Below, one piece after another: positions 24,147 through 35,120 of a stretch of 64,000 bases of DNA; position 1 is the first letter of the stretch; each line of letters starts with the position of its first letter. The stretch comes from Calliopum simillimum (lineage: Eukaryota; Arthropoda; Insecta; Diptera; Lauxaniidae). Below the pieces are notes generated by a model. The model worked only from the letters and a program-made list of their open reading frames with translations, did no database searches and was not told the DNA's origin. The stretch covers positions 120,914,897 through 120,978,896 of the forward strand of contig OX638370.1 in assembly GCA_951812925.1 (NCBI GenBank), in the 5' to 3' direction. The position numbers and the translations under genes were made by a program.

Positions 24147-25018
24147 GGGTAGAAGGGGGAGGTTTCGACACGTGGGAGGCTTCATTAGTGCCAAATTTTG
24201 TGATTTCTATTCGCACTTACTCCCGCGCGTAAACCAAACAGTCTTACTCCCAATGGTACGCAGCTATCATAAAAATTTCTCTGCGCAATTCGGCTAGGGT
24301 GCGTAGTTAGTCGTGACTTTGTATTTTTATAGCAAGTTGATGTAATATTTGCTTGTTGCTTTTTGTGTGATACTCGGTTAATAAACCATAAAATTTCCGT
24401 TTTGTTTTAGCAGATACTTAAAGATATCATTGCTGTTAATACTACATTTAAGGTTTGCAAAATAAATAAAAGATAACTGCGAAATTTTGGAAATTTGGAA
24501 ACAAGTGGATAAGGGAGGATTCGTCATGTGTAAATGGGAGGATTCGACAACTGAATTTTATACATATGATTCAATTATTTTCCATGAATCTGATTTTTAA
24601 CAAGATATGGAGTTCGGTTCCAATGCCGATGTAGAAATGGATATGGAATCAGCCTGAATCATGTCTCGAACTAGTTCAAGGCTCTGACCTTCCTGGTCCG
24701 AATGATTTGCTGGATATGGCCCCGATTGAAGACGACATCCCTGATTTTCGTTCTCCCATTGTATCACCGGAAGCAATTCGTCTTTTACCATATATGGCTG
24801 ACGAAGCCTCCTCAAAAGTGGGAGGTTTCGTCATTTATTTTAGCTTTGGCTTATTGGTTACATTTCCGAAAATAGCAAACATATCGATTTTTTGTAATTT
24901 ATAAAAGAAGCACACATATTCATGCAAAGTCTAAGTGTATTCAAAATAACACGCACAATTGCATTTGGAAAATATAATGACTTTTTTGTTAGGGTGTCGA
25001 AACCTCCCCTTTCTCCCA
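24147..25018. mobile_element. GGTTTCGACA-family TIR element, 872 bp
   Basis: The left end reads GGGTAGAAGGGGGAGG followed by TTTCGACAC. The right end in reverse complement reads TGGGAGAAAGGGGAGG followed by TTTCGACAC. TA flanks at 24145-24146 and 25019-25020. The phrase GGGAGGTTTCG or GGGAGGATTCG recurs inside near 24508, 24537 and 24820. The element carries a short protein-like frame (24674-24840). Confidence 0.8.
24674..24840 (+). pseudogene. Possible remnant of a pogo-like transposase C-terminus
   Basis: Plus-strand reading gives VQGSDLPGPNDLLDMAPIED, then SPIVSPEAIRLLPYMADEAS. Pogo/Tigger-type and Jerky-like transposases often end with an SPExIRPxP segment, and the TA target duplication of the host element fits that group. 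The fragment is short, has no DDE residues, and the resemblance is from memory, so this is a weak call. Confidence 0.25.
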
Positions 25019-25020
25019 TA

Positions 25021-26639
25021 TAGATTATTCTTGTTACAGAAATTTGTATTGAAATATTTTGTTATTAATTGAAAGAAAAAATTATTTTAATTATATTTCT
25101 AGCTAATCATACAATTCATAAATTTTCTGAAAAAGGTCATGTGATTTTAAATTCGAGCTTGCAATTGTATGTATGTGGAACTAATGTGTTGCATACATTA
25201 AGGGTTAAGAAATGGAAAATTTTATGGTAATTGAAGCACTCCCTCTATTTTCTTAGCAAAAACACGTTTTTTTTATACTTAAAGTTTTGAAAATATTTTT
25301 TTTTTAAAGTTTGTTGATTTTTCAAAATTTTTAAAATTTTTCTTTCTAAAGATAAAAATATTATAAGTAACAACGTATGCATAAAAACGCTTAGTTATAA
25401 AATAAGTTTATATTTAACAAATCTACTAAATTGCATAAAGACTTAAGTAACAAACCCGAAAGTTCAATCACTCATATGCAGTTCAATAAAAATAAGTTAT
25501 TAACGCAGACAGTTAACAATTTTGCTATCACTGTCAACAATTTTGGTTATTCAATTTCCTTTAGAAAAAAAAAAAAAAATTAAAATTACTAAAACCAAAA
25601 TTAATTTATGTTAATTTACCAAAAAAGGAAAAGAAAAACAAAAAAAAAACTCATGACATAATAATCAGTTTGAATGCGTTAATGTGCGCGTTATTTTTGA
25701 ATCACGTTGCGTTCCACGTTGTACGAAAAAAAAAGAAAAAAACTTTCGTTTTCATAAACATTTATTTTATAGTTTTTTAATTTTTTTTTTTTTTTTTTCA
25801 AAATAACATGTTATTATTGTAAAATGAATTTGTGCTGCTAACCTATTGAACGAATGAATGAATTAAAAAGTAGTTCAATGAACACTATTCACTTTTTATC
25901 AAATTTTCTGATTAGCAAAGAAAGAAGACCAAAAATATTTTTTTATTGTTTTTGAGGAAAGAAAAAAAGACTTTCAAATATTATTTCTTATAAATAAAAC
26001 TGTTTTATATAAGTTTATTAATCTACAATTAATAGCACATTAGCGAATTGAAAAGCATTTATGTGCAAGATCGAGCAGCCTAATGATTATTATTTATTTA
26101 TTATTTATTATTATTCTTTATTCATGGTTTTTATACATATTTTACAAAAAGTTTTTTATATAAAGACATACAAGCATGGCAAAAAGGTATGCCGTCTGCC
26201 GATAATTAATTTCAATACATAGTTTTTTCCAAACAAAAAAGAGTTATTATACATTTATAATTTAATTTTAATAAAATTCTTAACATAATTTCAAAAAGAT
26301 TATCTAAATCAAGATAGGCGAATTTAGGAATTCTATGTACTACTGAGAGTTTATCATTTCATACGCTGAAAGAAATTTCAACTCTTGCAAATCTGAAATT
26401 TATATCTGCTAAAATTTATTTCAAAACAACCATACCCATTCCTTGCTTTGATACAAATTTGACGTTAGATTTCTCTTGAACGAAAATTCTGTACAACTTA
26501 GAACTGCTTTTTCCAGATTATGCTTTGAATAGCACCTGGAAATAATGGTATAGGAAACATCGGCAAGAAAATTTTTAGAAATAACGCCAGAAAAATCTCT
26601 ACACAAAATCTGGAGTTATTTTCCCTAAGGAGGGGTCAG
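25021..26639. other. AT-rich non-coding
   Basis: Homopolymer-rich sequence with no feature that I can support. Confidence 0.45.
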
Positions 26640-27485
26640 AGGGGAAAGGACCCCAATGAAAATGTTTCTCTTGTATATGTAATGGGAGTCGGTCATACAT
26701 ATTAACCCTCTCAAGTCCTTCCTTAAAGAGAAAATATTTATTTAACTAAAAATAAGGTGCCCTGGAGCCGCCTCCCGATGTAGTACGAAAACCTAGGGTG
26801 ACTCGAAAAAACTGATCTAATATTCGGTTTAAGTGGCCTCTATTTTGTATGGTCTTTGGTGGATGCCATGTACATTTATGTTTGAAGTTTCATAGCTGCT
26901 GAAGGTCCAGAACAATTTTTTTTTTTGTATGGAGGGTGCAATGCCTTCTATTTTTGCATGCATCAAGTTTCCAATCGATACCTGTCAAAAGTGCGGAGAT
27001 ATAGGGATTTAAGTGTTTTTTGAATGCGGGGCACAACGCCCCATCATTAGATCTCCAATTCTTACAATATAAGCTTGGCAGAAAGTTATCGTTAGATATC
27101 GTGTAAATATGGCTTCGATATAATTAGTGTGTATGCGTGATGCCTATTTTGTGTTTTTTGTACGGTGGGTACGAGACTCGCTTGTCTGATTCTCCAAATT
27201 TTCCTTAGAAAACAAAAGGAGCACCAAAAAACTATATAGTGTGAATATATACGCATGGAAGCCACCTGAGGCTGGACGGGTTAGGTCCCAAAGAAAAAAT
27301 GTTTTCTCTTTGAAAAGTAATGGGGGTTGGCCATACATAAAACCCCCTCTAGTCGTTCCTAAACAGGGAAATATTGATTTAGATAACTTTGGGGGTAGGG
27401 TTTGACCTGGACAACTGTGGTGCGAAAACGTAGGCAGAACAGAAAAAACTGACTTCATATTCGGTTTCAGCGTCAGTTTCAGTCA
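26640..27485. repeat. Diverged direct duplication of about 200 bases
   Basis: Segments at about 26640-26835 and 27285-27485 share order and wording: AATGGGAGTCGGTCATACAT versus AATGGGGGTTGGCCATACAT, and GAAAAAACTGATCTAATATTC versus the corresponding GAAAAAACTGACTTCATATT. They are two old copies of one unidentified repeat, about 640 bases apart. Confidence 0.65.
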
Positions 27486-28060
27486 AACCCCACGGTTTTT
27501 TTTTTTTGCTGTTGCACAGTGTTATTGTGTTCCCTCTGAAAAATATTCATTGCTACTGGCCAGTATCCACCTATTTCATTAATTTATTAAAAATATATGC
27601 TAATCATTTTTTAACAGTGTACTTTTCCCGAAGCATTTTTTCTGAAACTTTCAATTTGCTTTTAGTCAAATGATATGATTATAAAATTTTTAATTGTATT
27701 AACTATCGCTCATTAAGTTATTAATTTAATATGAATTATTTATTATTAATTTAATAATGAATTCATCGATGAAAGCAATCGCTTCATTTTCTGACTTAAT
27801 TTTTGCAAATTATCTTAACATTTTATTATGTCTGGATAATATGAATTAAAACATAAGCATGGAAAATGTTTTTGTTATTAAAATTTTTATTTAATTAAAG
27901 TTCGTAGTTTGAATGTGGAATCACGTTTTTTATTAAATCAGAGTCCACGAAATACATGCGTTTTAGACCCTGCCTTGTAGTTCAACTTTTTTTAATTTTG
28001 TCAATAATAAACAGCTTTTAAATTCATCTTTTCGAGCATTTAATAAATGGGACATTCTAT
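27486..28060. other. AT-rich non-coding
   Basis: No feature recognised. Confidence 0.4.
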
Positions 28061-28700
28061 TGTGACTCATGGGACATTTGACTCTAGGATATGACAAAAC
28101 TTTTGTTATAAGAAAGTTATTTTAGGCCCTTAAACTTTAAAAGCAGTCTCGAAACAAAACTTAAGAACCCCTCTTTACTAAGTACATGAAAATTTGAAAC
28201 AGATCGTGTTCGCAGTCTTAAATTGTTGTTTAAATAGGTGTGACTCACCGGACATGACCATGTGACTCACGGAACGAGTACGAAATCAGTGAATATTTAG
28301 TTGTATTTATATAATCTAGTTTTTGATATTTTAAACACATTTGTGGCAGTAAAAGAAAACTGCTTTAGTCGATCATTGATCACAAAGCAAAAGTGCATGA
28401 GTCCTATGACCATAAAACCAATTTAGATCGATTTGCGACTTGATCAAAAATCTCCTTGTAGTCACAGACAATAACAGAATGTATCATAGTGATTAACTTT
28501 GACGTAGAAAACTAAGTATGTCTCAAAAAAACAAAATTTCTTTTGTGACTTGCGGGACAAGTATAAAATCAGTGAACATTTTTTTACAGAAACTGGTTTT
28601 TGATGTTTTTAATGGTTAAAACGTATTTAGCGAACATAAAGTGATGAAAAATTTTGATGTCAAAAACAATGCCTCATGAAGTTTTTTTTTTTTGTGACTC
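28061..28700. repeat. Repeat with recurrent TGTGACTCAYGGGACA phrase
   Basis: The phrase occurs at 28061, 28240, 28261 and 28544 with one or two changes, and partially at 28693. The spacing is irregular, so it is not a simple tandem array. Terminal repeats were not identified. The layout resembles the phrase-bearing TIR elements elsewhere in the window. Confidence 0.55.
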
Positions 28701-31060
28701 TTGAAAAAAACACAATTTAGTTTTGGGTAAAATTTCGGTTTTGGACATTATTAAGTTCGAAATAACCGCTCAAAACAGTCCCAAAAACGATAGTATTAAA
28801 ACGATAAAACCCAGAACTACTTAAAAGTAAATTAAGCTCAAACTTATTTTGCTTTAGTTGACTTAAGCGGTTTTTCCTTTTTGTCATGGAATTATTTTAA
28901 AAATTCAAACATATTGAATATTACCAAACATTGTAGAGGTTTTACTTTTTAGCCGCATTAACAATTTTTTAAGCCAAATATAAATATAAACATAAATACG
29001 TATAGCTAAAAAAAAACTACAACAAACTTGATAGACAAGTTAATTTGCAATTTTGAATGATAAATACTTAAATATGCATATAAATTGTATAACTAATACA
29101 ATCACTGATAGCTCAGTATGTGACTAGTGAGTTGTTTGTTTAATAACAAAAAAATAAATAAATATTTTTGATTACCAACATTAAATAGACAAAATTTGAG
29201 AAAAAACAAAACCTCTCACCATTGCAGAGATAATATGGCAGGTTTATGTCTTAAGTCTTTTGTTTGCAAACAGATATCATCGTTACATATATGTATGTGG
29301 CAGCTAAAGAAAAAAGCATTAATACAAAAAAAAAATCAATTAGCACTATTGAACAAAAACAAAAAAATACTGTCAAACGGTAGCTTAATCATCATCACCG
29401 TTACCTGCCGCACGCTGACGTCATGTCAAAAGCAGAGTGTTACCAATGCTGATGATGATTGATTCCCACACAGCATTCTATGCATAGAAGAAGAAAAAGA
29501 ATGTAGATTTTTGAACGCCTACTTTTCTTCTTTCAAGTTGTAATTATTACAATACGTTAAGCCCTAATTAGATGTCGTTTAATATGACTTTAAGTCAATT
29601 ACTGTTAAATATAATAATTTTCATTTGATATTGATCTCGGCTATTCCGTCGTGCTAGATATTACGAGTAAAGTAATTGTTTTTTTGATTTGTCATTGCTT
29701 TTGATCGGGTACGGGTACACATGTTTTAACTGAATGTGCGCCCATGCCCTCTATATTTGTCATGATACATCTGTATGCTGTCAAGTGTTGGTGTAACTTG
29801 TGAGTATGTAATTCAAGCAACCTTTAATTTAAGGCATTTTCATTTTTATTATTTTCCACTAACATGATTTGTTGGTTTTTTTTTTTTCAAATAATTGTGA
29901 TATTAAATTACAACTTTTAGAATACGTTTACGTGGGTGATTCTCCAAAAAATGTGGCATTTAATGTCCAGGGACTCAAAACTATGTCTAAATTTAAAATT
30001 TGATATTGTAACTATTAAATATAGATACTTAACAAGGGCTTTAATGAATAGCTTAAAATACTTAAAGAAATATTTCTAAAGATTTTACTATGAAATTAAA
30101 ACATAAATTATTGAAAACTCATTCTCCCGCCTGTCCCAAACCGCTTCTTAGTGCACTAAATTACGTTATTTTCTAAAAGACGTATATATTTCAGTTACTG
30201 TATACATGGAAGTTGGTCCCTCATTCCAAACTATCTCCGCTCAGATTTTCTTATACTAACTGTAAAATGAGAACAGAAGGTGAAGGGAAAGAGGAGAATC
30301 AGTTCTTTTTAAACACAGTCAGTTTTTGTTTTTCGATAGCGAATACTAGTGCGTTTTTTTTAAGATTTTAAAAATTTTGTAATAATCACGAGTGTATGAC
30401 ATTCTCCCTGTAAGTTTTTTTAACATAACTGAAAGTATTCTTGCATCCATACATAACATAATTAAATCAATAAACAATTAGAGCTCCTATCCGCCAGTTT
30501 AAACTTTTTTAAAATATTTGTTTTTTTCATTGTGATATAAGCTGCGTTTTAGATTGCAAGGTGTTAACACGTAGTTATCACTGTTCTTCTAAAACGAGTT
30601 TGTGTAATATCTCCTTCTTCTTATTTCCGCTTGCCAAGACAATCGGTAAAAATGTGGTGCCACTATGTGGAAATCCTATTAAAAACAGCTAATATTCAGT
30701 GTAGTATGGCGATATGAACAGTCTACTTTGTGCTTAATAATTAAACACGCAAACTTATCTGTGTTAAATTAAGCACTTTAGTTGTTGCTTTCCCATATGA
30801 TTCTCAGAAAGTGCTTAATTAAATACTGAAAATTGTCGTCTAAAACACAATTGTACTCCGGATGAATGCTTCTCTTACGGAACAATTTTTTTTGCTGGTA
30901 AATGCATGAGACTTCTTAAACTAATTTTTCTATTTATAACTAATGGATGTCCATAAGCCTCGTGGCGCTCCTTAGGGGAAGGAGTCATTTAAGAAACGGT
31001 GCAGATGCCAATTTTTTATTAATTGAAAAAAAAACTAGTAAGGGTGTACCCTTTAGCCCG
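28701..31060. other. AT-rich non-coding
   Basis: No gene or repeat boundary supported. The open frame at 29196-29462 shows no motif. Confidence 0.45.
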
Positions 31061-31478
31061 ACCAAATATAAAATACTTTACACTGCAGTATTTTGAAAAT
31101 TTTGCTTATATGGGCACGGCCACGTAAGACGAAGCTATACAACTTTTTTTTTTCTTTAAATCTCCCACTCATTTGCCCATATTTCATAAGTTTACATCTA
31201 ATGCTGTCCAAAAATACTATTTTCAAGTATATAAGTTGATTTAAGGGGTGCTTTTTTCATAAAAACTTACTCTTGCTTGTGAAAAGAAAAAAAAAATGCC
31301 AAAAAAAAACAAGTCCCGAAAAGAAGGTAAAAATTTGCTTTATTTTTATTGTATCAATGCAATTTTGATTTCCGCAGAAAGAAAATGTTTGAAATTAAGG
31401 ATTAGCATTGATATTTTGAAGGAAAACCAGTTGCTTATGCATATTTGTTGGCGATGAATTTTACCGCAATAAAAAACA

Positions 31479-32864
31479 TAACGTTCCCAACGAAATATTT
31501 TAAGAAGTTTCTTGTAGCGGAAGTTAGTGGGTAAAATATTAAAATGCAATCACCCTTTTCGAGTATTTTCAGTCTAATTTCTGAATCCATTTTAAAATTA
31601 CTTAAATAAAGTATATACCATGGTGAACATAGCCACTAAATATGTGTAACGTTCCCAACATATTTTAATCAAAAATCATAAGTTATATTTTTCTACAAAA
31701 ATTTCTTCTGAATCCACGCGATGAGCTGTGTTGAAAGGGATAGAAATTCCTTACAATAATTTAAATCAATTAATAAGAACTGTTGGATTGAAGAGGAAGT
31801 TATGGACATAAATCATGTTAATTGCTATTTTGAGATCTATCCAAGTGCATAGGATATCACAAATATTTCGTTCTTTACAGGCTTTTTGAAGCTTCCGAAA
31901 CAATCTAGTAATATTCTTGTTACATGTACAAATTTCATGCATCTAGCTTAATACGTTTGGCCGTCAGTCAGGGCTCAACATAAAAATCTGAAAAATCCAT
32001 AAAAAATTTATTTTCGATATCATTTTTTTTGTTGAACCCAGACTGGCGGCCATACGAATTTAGCAAGATGCATGAAATTTGGTACAGATAACGCCAATAT
32101 TACTAAGCTGCCTGAGACTTAAATTGGTTGTGATCGGTTAATCTCCACGCCTACTTCCCATACAATGTTTTAACTAGCATATATGGGAGGTAGGCGTGAA
32201 CATTAACCGATCACGCTCAACTTTAATCCTGGTCAGAAAATGGCTCTCAGTATTATCTGTACCAAGTTTCATGTAGATAGCTTTATCCTTTTGGGAGAGA
32301 TCATAATTTCAAAAAAAAATATGTATCGAGGTCTTGGAGCAAAAAATTTGTAATGTAGTGTAAATGGGAACCTTCCAAGGAATGAAATATTCACATATTT
32401 TCATCTTTACGGATGTTTGGACTGTTTGGCTGTATTTGCCCTCAATTTATTTATGGAAATTCGTACGCATAACGTTCCCAACGCTTTTGCGTGACGTAAC
32501 CAACGTTGCTTTAATGTCTGTAAGTCCACCAATAATATTTTGTTCACCACAATTACCATTCCAATCTTAGCTTTGATCCTTTATCTTGATATTATAGAAG
32601 ATGTTCGGGAAAATACATTACTAGATTCGCAGACTTTTTAGAAAATGTGCACTGACCTCAAAAATTGTTGAAAAAAAAAATAACGTTCCCAACGGCACTT
32701 AAACTCTTATAACTTCTAAGCCATAAGCGATAGACAAAAACTTTGTTCCTACGAAATATTGGTCTTAGGGAGCCTTATTACATGCACTTAAGACATTATG
32801 ACGTTTGATTATTTTTCAAAGAGATATGGGCAAAAATGTGCGTGCGAACGTAACGTTCCCAACG
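31479..32864. repeat. Region with five exact or near-exact TAACGTTCCCAACG phrases
   Basis: TAACGTTCCCAACG occurs at 31479, 31647 (last base changed), 32470, 32681 and 32851, all in the same orientation and irregularly spaced. Each has a CGTT-CCC-AACG dyad. A separate inverted repeat of about 70 bases lies at 31920-32100 (CAAATTTCATGCATCTAGC paired with GCAAGATGCATGAAATTTGG). No coding frame is recognisable. Confidence 0.6.
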
Positions 32865-32880
32865 GTGGCCGTGTCCATAT

Positions 32881-33365
32881 GCGAGGTGACACGCGCTTTT
32901 GTCCGAGTTTACCCAGTTTTGCTCAGAGCTTGTATTTACAATTCTAAGTGTCTGAGTGAGGTTTGGTTGATTATTTCAAACAACGTTTTCAGTATAGCGT
33001 TTAGAAGCTTTTGCGTACATGGGAGGTGCCACGCCCTTTTGACCGTGTTTATCTAGTTTTTGCTCAAAGCGTGCCATTATAGTCCTTAGTATTTGAGTGA
33101 AATTTAGTTGGATTATCACAGAAAACTCTTTCAGTATGTCATTTTAAAACTTTTCCTCATATGGGAGGTATCACGCCCTCTTGTCCGGATTCACCCAGTT
33201 TTTTCTCAGAGCTTGTGCTCTGCCAGCCAGCCAGCTAGACAGACGGACATAGCTATATCAGGAGGTGACGCAGATCAAGAATATATATACTTTTCCATAA
33301 CTGCCACTCCTCCTTCTCTGCGTCACAAGCGGAAGGACCTGGGTGTAGAGTATAAAAATGAAATT
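32881..33365 (+). repeat. Three 141-base tandem units and dispersed-repeat tail
   Basis: GGGAGGTGCCACGCCC-type unit starts lie at 32881, 33021 and 33163, a period of 140-142. They are followed by GACAGACGGACATAGCTATA, GATCAAGAATATATATACTT and TCCTTCTCTGCGT near 33238-33330. That tail is widespread in higher-fly genomes and also occurs in reverse at 49585-49712. Confidence 0.75.
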
Positions 33366-33906
33366 TTAGTCAGAACGCTTAAATAAACTTTTAAAAAATC
33401 CCACATAAATTTTTATGGTTCGCACCTGGTTATTTTTAAAAACTTTCATTAAATCTTACTCTTTTTGACTAAAACGCTCAGATAAACATTTTTAAAATTG
33501 TACAAAAACTTTCGGGGTTGTCACCTAGTTTGTTAGTTTTGCTTAGACCATATATTCAAAGAATGAAAATTAAGTTTTAGTCTTAAAACGATTTAAGAAA
33601 CTTTTTAACAAAAAATTCAAATGGCAAACCTGAAAGTTTTTATATGATTTCCAAAAAAATTCCAGAAATTAAGGTCGTCCTATTCTAAAACTTGAATTTA
33701 TAAAGAAATATAAAAAATAGTTGAGCACAAAAAAAGGAATGTTTTCGTACATTTTTCGGAGATTCACCCACGTATCTTCTTTTTTGTAGCATTTTCACTT
33801 AAGAATGAAATGAGCATTTTTTAGTTTGCTGCTTGCTGACACGCTGTTTGATTTCATGAAGATTATTTTACAATCTGTTCACAGTTTGCAAAATGAAAGA
33901 ATTATC
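33366..33906. repeat. Diverged units with CGCTCAGATAAAC
   Basis: CGCTTAAATAAACTTTTAAA near 33377 and CGCTCAGATAAACATTTTTA near 33477 start similar segments of about 100 bases. The latter matches 48110-48170. The remainder is AT-rich. Confidence 0.5.
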
Positions 33907-34427
33907 CCATTAATACGAACTTGTACAGTCAAATTTGCAATGAACAACAACCGACGCTACAAATATTAACTTGAAAATTGGTGACATATGTTTCGGCTAT
34001 TACCACATACATACATATATATATATTTGCATATATATATATATACATAGCCTCATCAGACCTATTTTAGTTAATCTTTGCTTCTTACTAGACGAGGTAG
34101 ATCGTTCCGTAGCGTGGCCTAAGTGGTAGAGGCCTGCTGCACTCTTTCATTAGAATGCAGAAGGCTGCAGGTTCGATTCTAGTAAGAAGCAAAGATTAAC
34201 TAAAATAGGTCTGATAAGGCTATGTACATATATATATATATGCAAATATATATATATGTATGTGGTAATAGCCGAAACATATGTCACCAATTTCCAAGTT
34301 AATATTTATAGCGTCGGTTGTTGTTCATTGCAAATTTGACTGTACAAGTTCGTATTAATGGAATATTCAAAAATAGCAGTCTTGAAAAGCAAAATTAAAA
34401 ATCATTTTAATTTGTGAAAAATCATTT
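33907..34427 (+). mobile_element. Hairpin element with tRNA-like pol III promoter, 15-base flanking repeats
   Basis: The arms at 33907 to about 34092 and about 34178 to 34361 are nearly perfect reverse complements (ends CCATTAATACGAACTTGTAC). The loop of about 85 bases holds a tRNA-like A box TGGCCTAAGTGG (34115-34126) and B box GGTTCGATTCT (34170-34180). A 66-base AT-rich tail with repeated AAAAATCATTT follows. The exact 15-base repeat AATGAAAGAATTATC flanks the unit at 33892-33906 and 34428-34442. Long duplications of this kind are typical of LINE-driven retroposition of SINEs. Why such a unit is also a hairpin is unexplained. Confidence 0.8.
34093..34180 (+). ncRNA. tRNA-like (SINE-type) segment with A and B boxes
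   Basis: The A-box-like TGGCCTAAGTGG and B-box-like GGTTCGATTCT are 43 bases apart, compatible with an internal pol III promoter. The sequence cannot be folded convincingly into a full tRNA cloverleaf with a 7-base acceptor stem, so it is tRNA-derived rather than a functional tRNA gene. Confidence 0.6.
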
Positions 34428-34603
34428 AATGAAAGAATTATCTACAGCTTAAGCGATAACAATTTTGTAGTGAAATAAAATTAACGTTTTTTAAGCTTAA
34501 ATTGTTTTCACATTCAAAAAGTTATAAAACTTTGTGTGTCTTTAATGCATCAGCTTATCATGTTATAGCACAAAATGGTATTTTAAAAAAGATTTTTATT
34601 AGA

Positions 34604-34635
34604 AACTAGCTGTTTTACCCGGCGTTGCACGGGTT
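34604..34635. repeat. Conserved dispersed-repeat motif CTAGCTGTTTTACCCGGCG
   Basis: A GC-rich block in AT-rich surroundings, reading CTAGCTGTTTTACCCGGCG followed by TTGCACGGGT. Very similar blocks mark the end of many dispersed repeats in insects. The rest of the element could not be delimited. Confidence 0.45.
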
Positions 34636-34734
34636 TAAATAAAAAGTCAAATTGCACTTAAAAGCTAATAACGAAAACTATTTTTTAAAATTATGTTCCA
34701 CAAACAGAAGTTCCAAAAAATTTATTTTATTGGT

Positions 34735-35120
34735 AAAATTCCAAAAGTGTCGAAAAATATTAAAATACATTTAAAAAATCGGTAAAATTCGAAAAACTGC
34801 TAAAATATCGGTAAAAGTCCAAAAGTATTCAAAAACATCCTACGCATCGGTAAAAATCCGAGAGTTTCGAAAAATATTGCAACACATCGAAGAAATCAGT
34901 AAAAGTCCACGTATATTGAAAAACATCGAAAATATCGGTAAAAGTTAAAAAAAAAAAGTTGAAAAACATCCTATGTATCGGCAAAAAGTTCAAAAGTATT
35001 GGAAAACATTAAAGAAATCGCTAAAAGTCTAAAAACATATATCGAAAAACATCCAATGTATCGAAAAAAGTCAAAAGGAATTGAAAAATATCTTAAACAT
35101 TGTTAAAAGTTAAAAAATAT
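34735..35120. repeat. Degenerate array of about 40-base ATCGGTAAAAGTC units, second locus
   Basis: AAATCGGTAAAATTCGAAAA, ATATCGGTAAAAGTCCAAAA and similar lines repeat about nine times with intervening GAAAAACATCC. It is the same family as 19151-19660. Confidence 0.78.

Noticed and set aside
34093..34180. Functional tRNA gene
   Set aside because: A and B boxes are present but no convincing acceptor stem or cloverleaf; it sits in the loop of a repeat hairpin.
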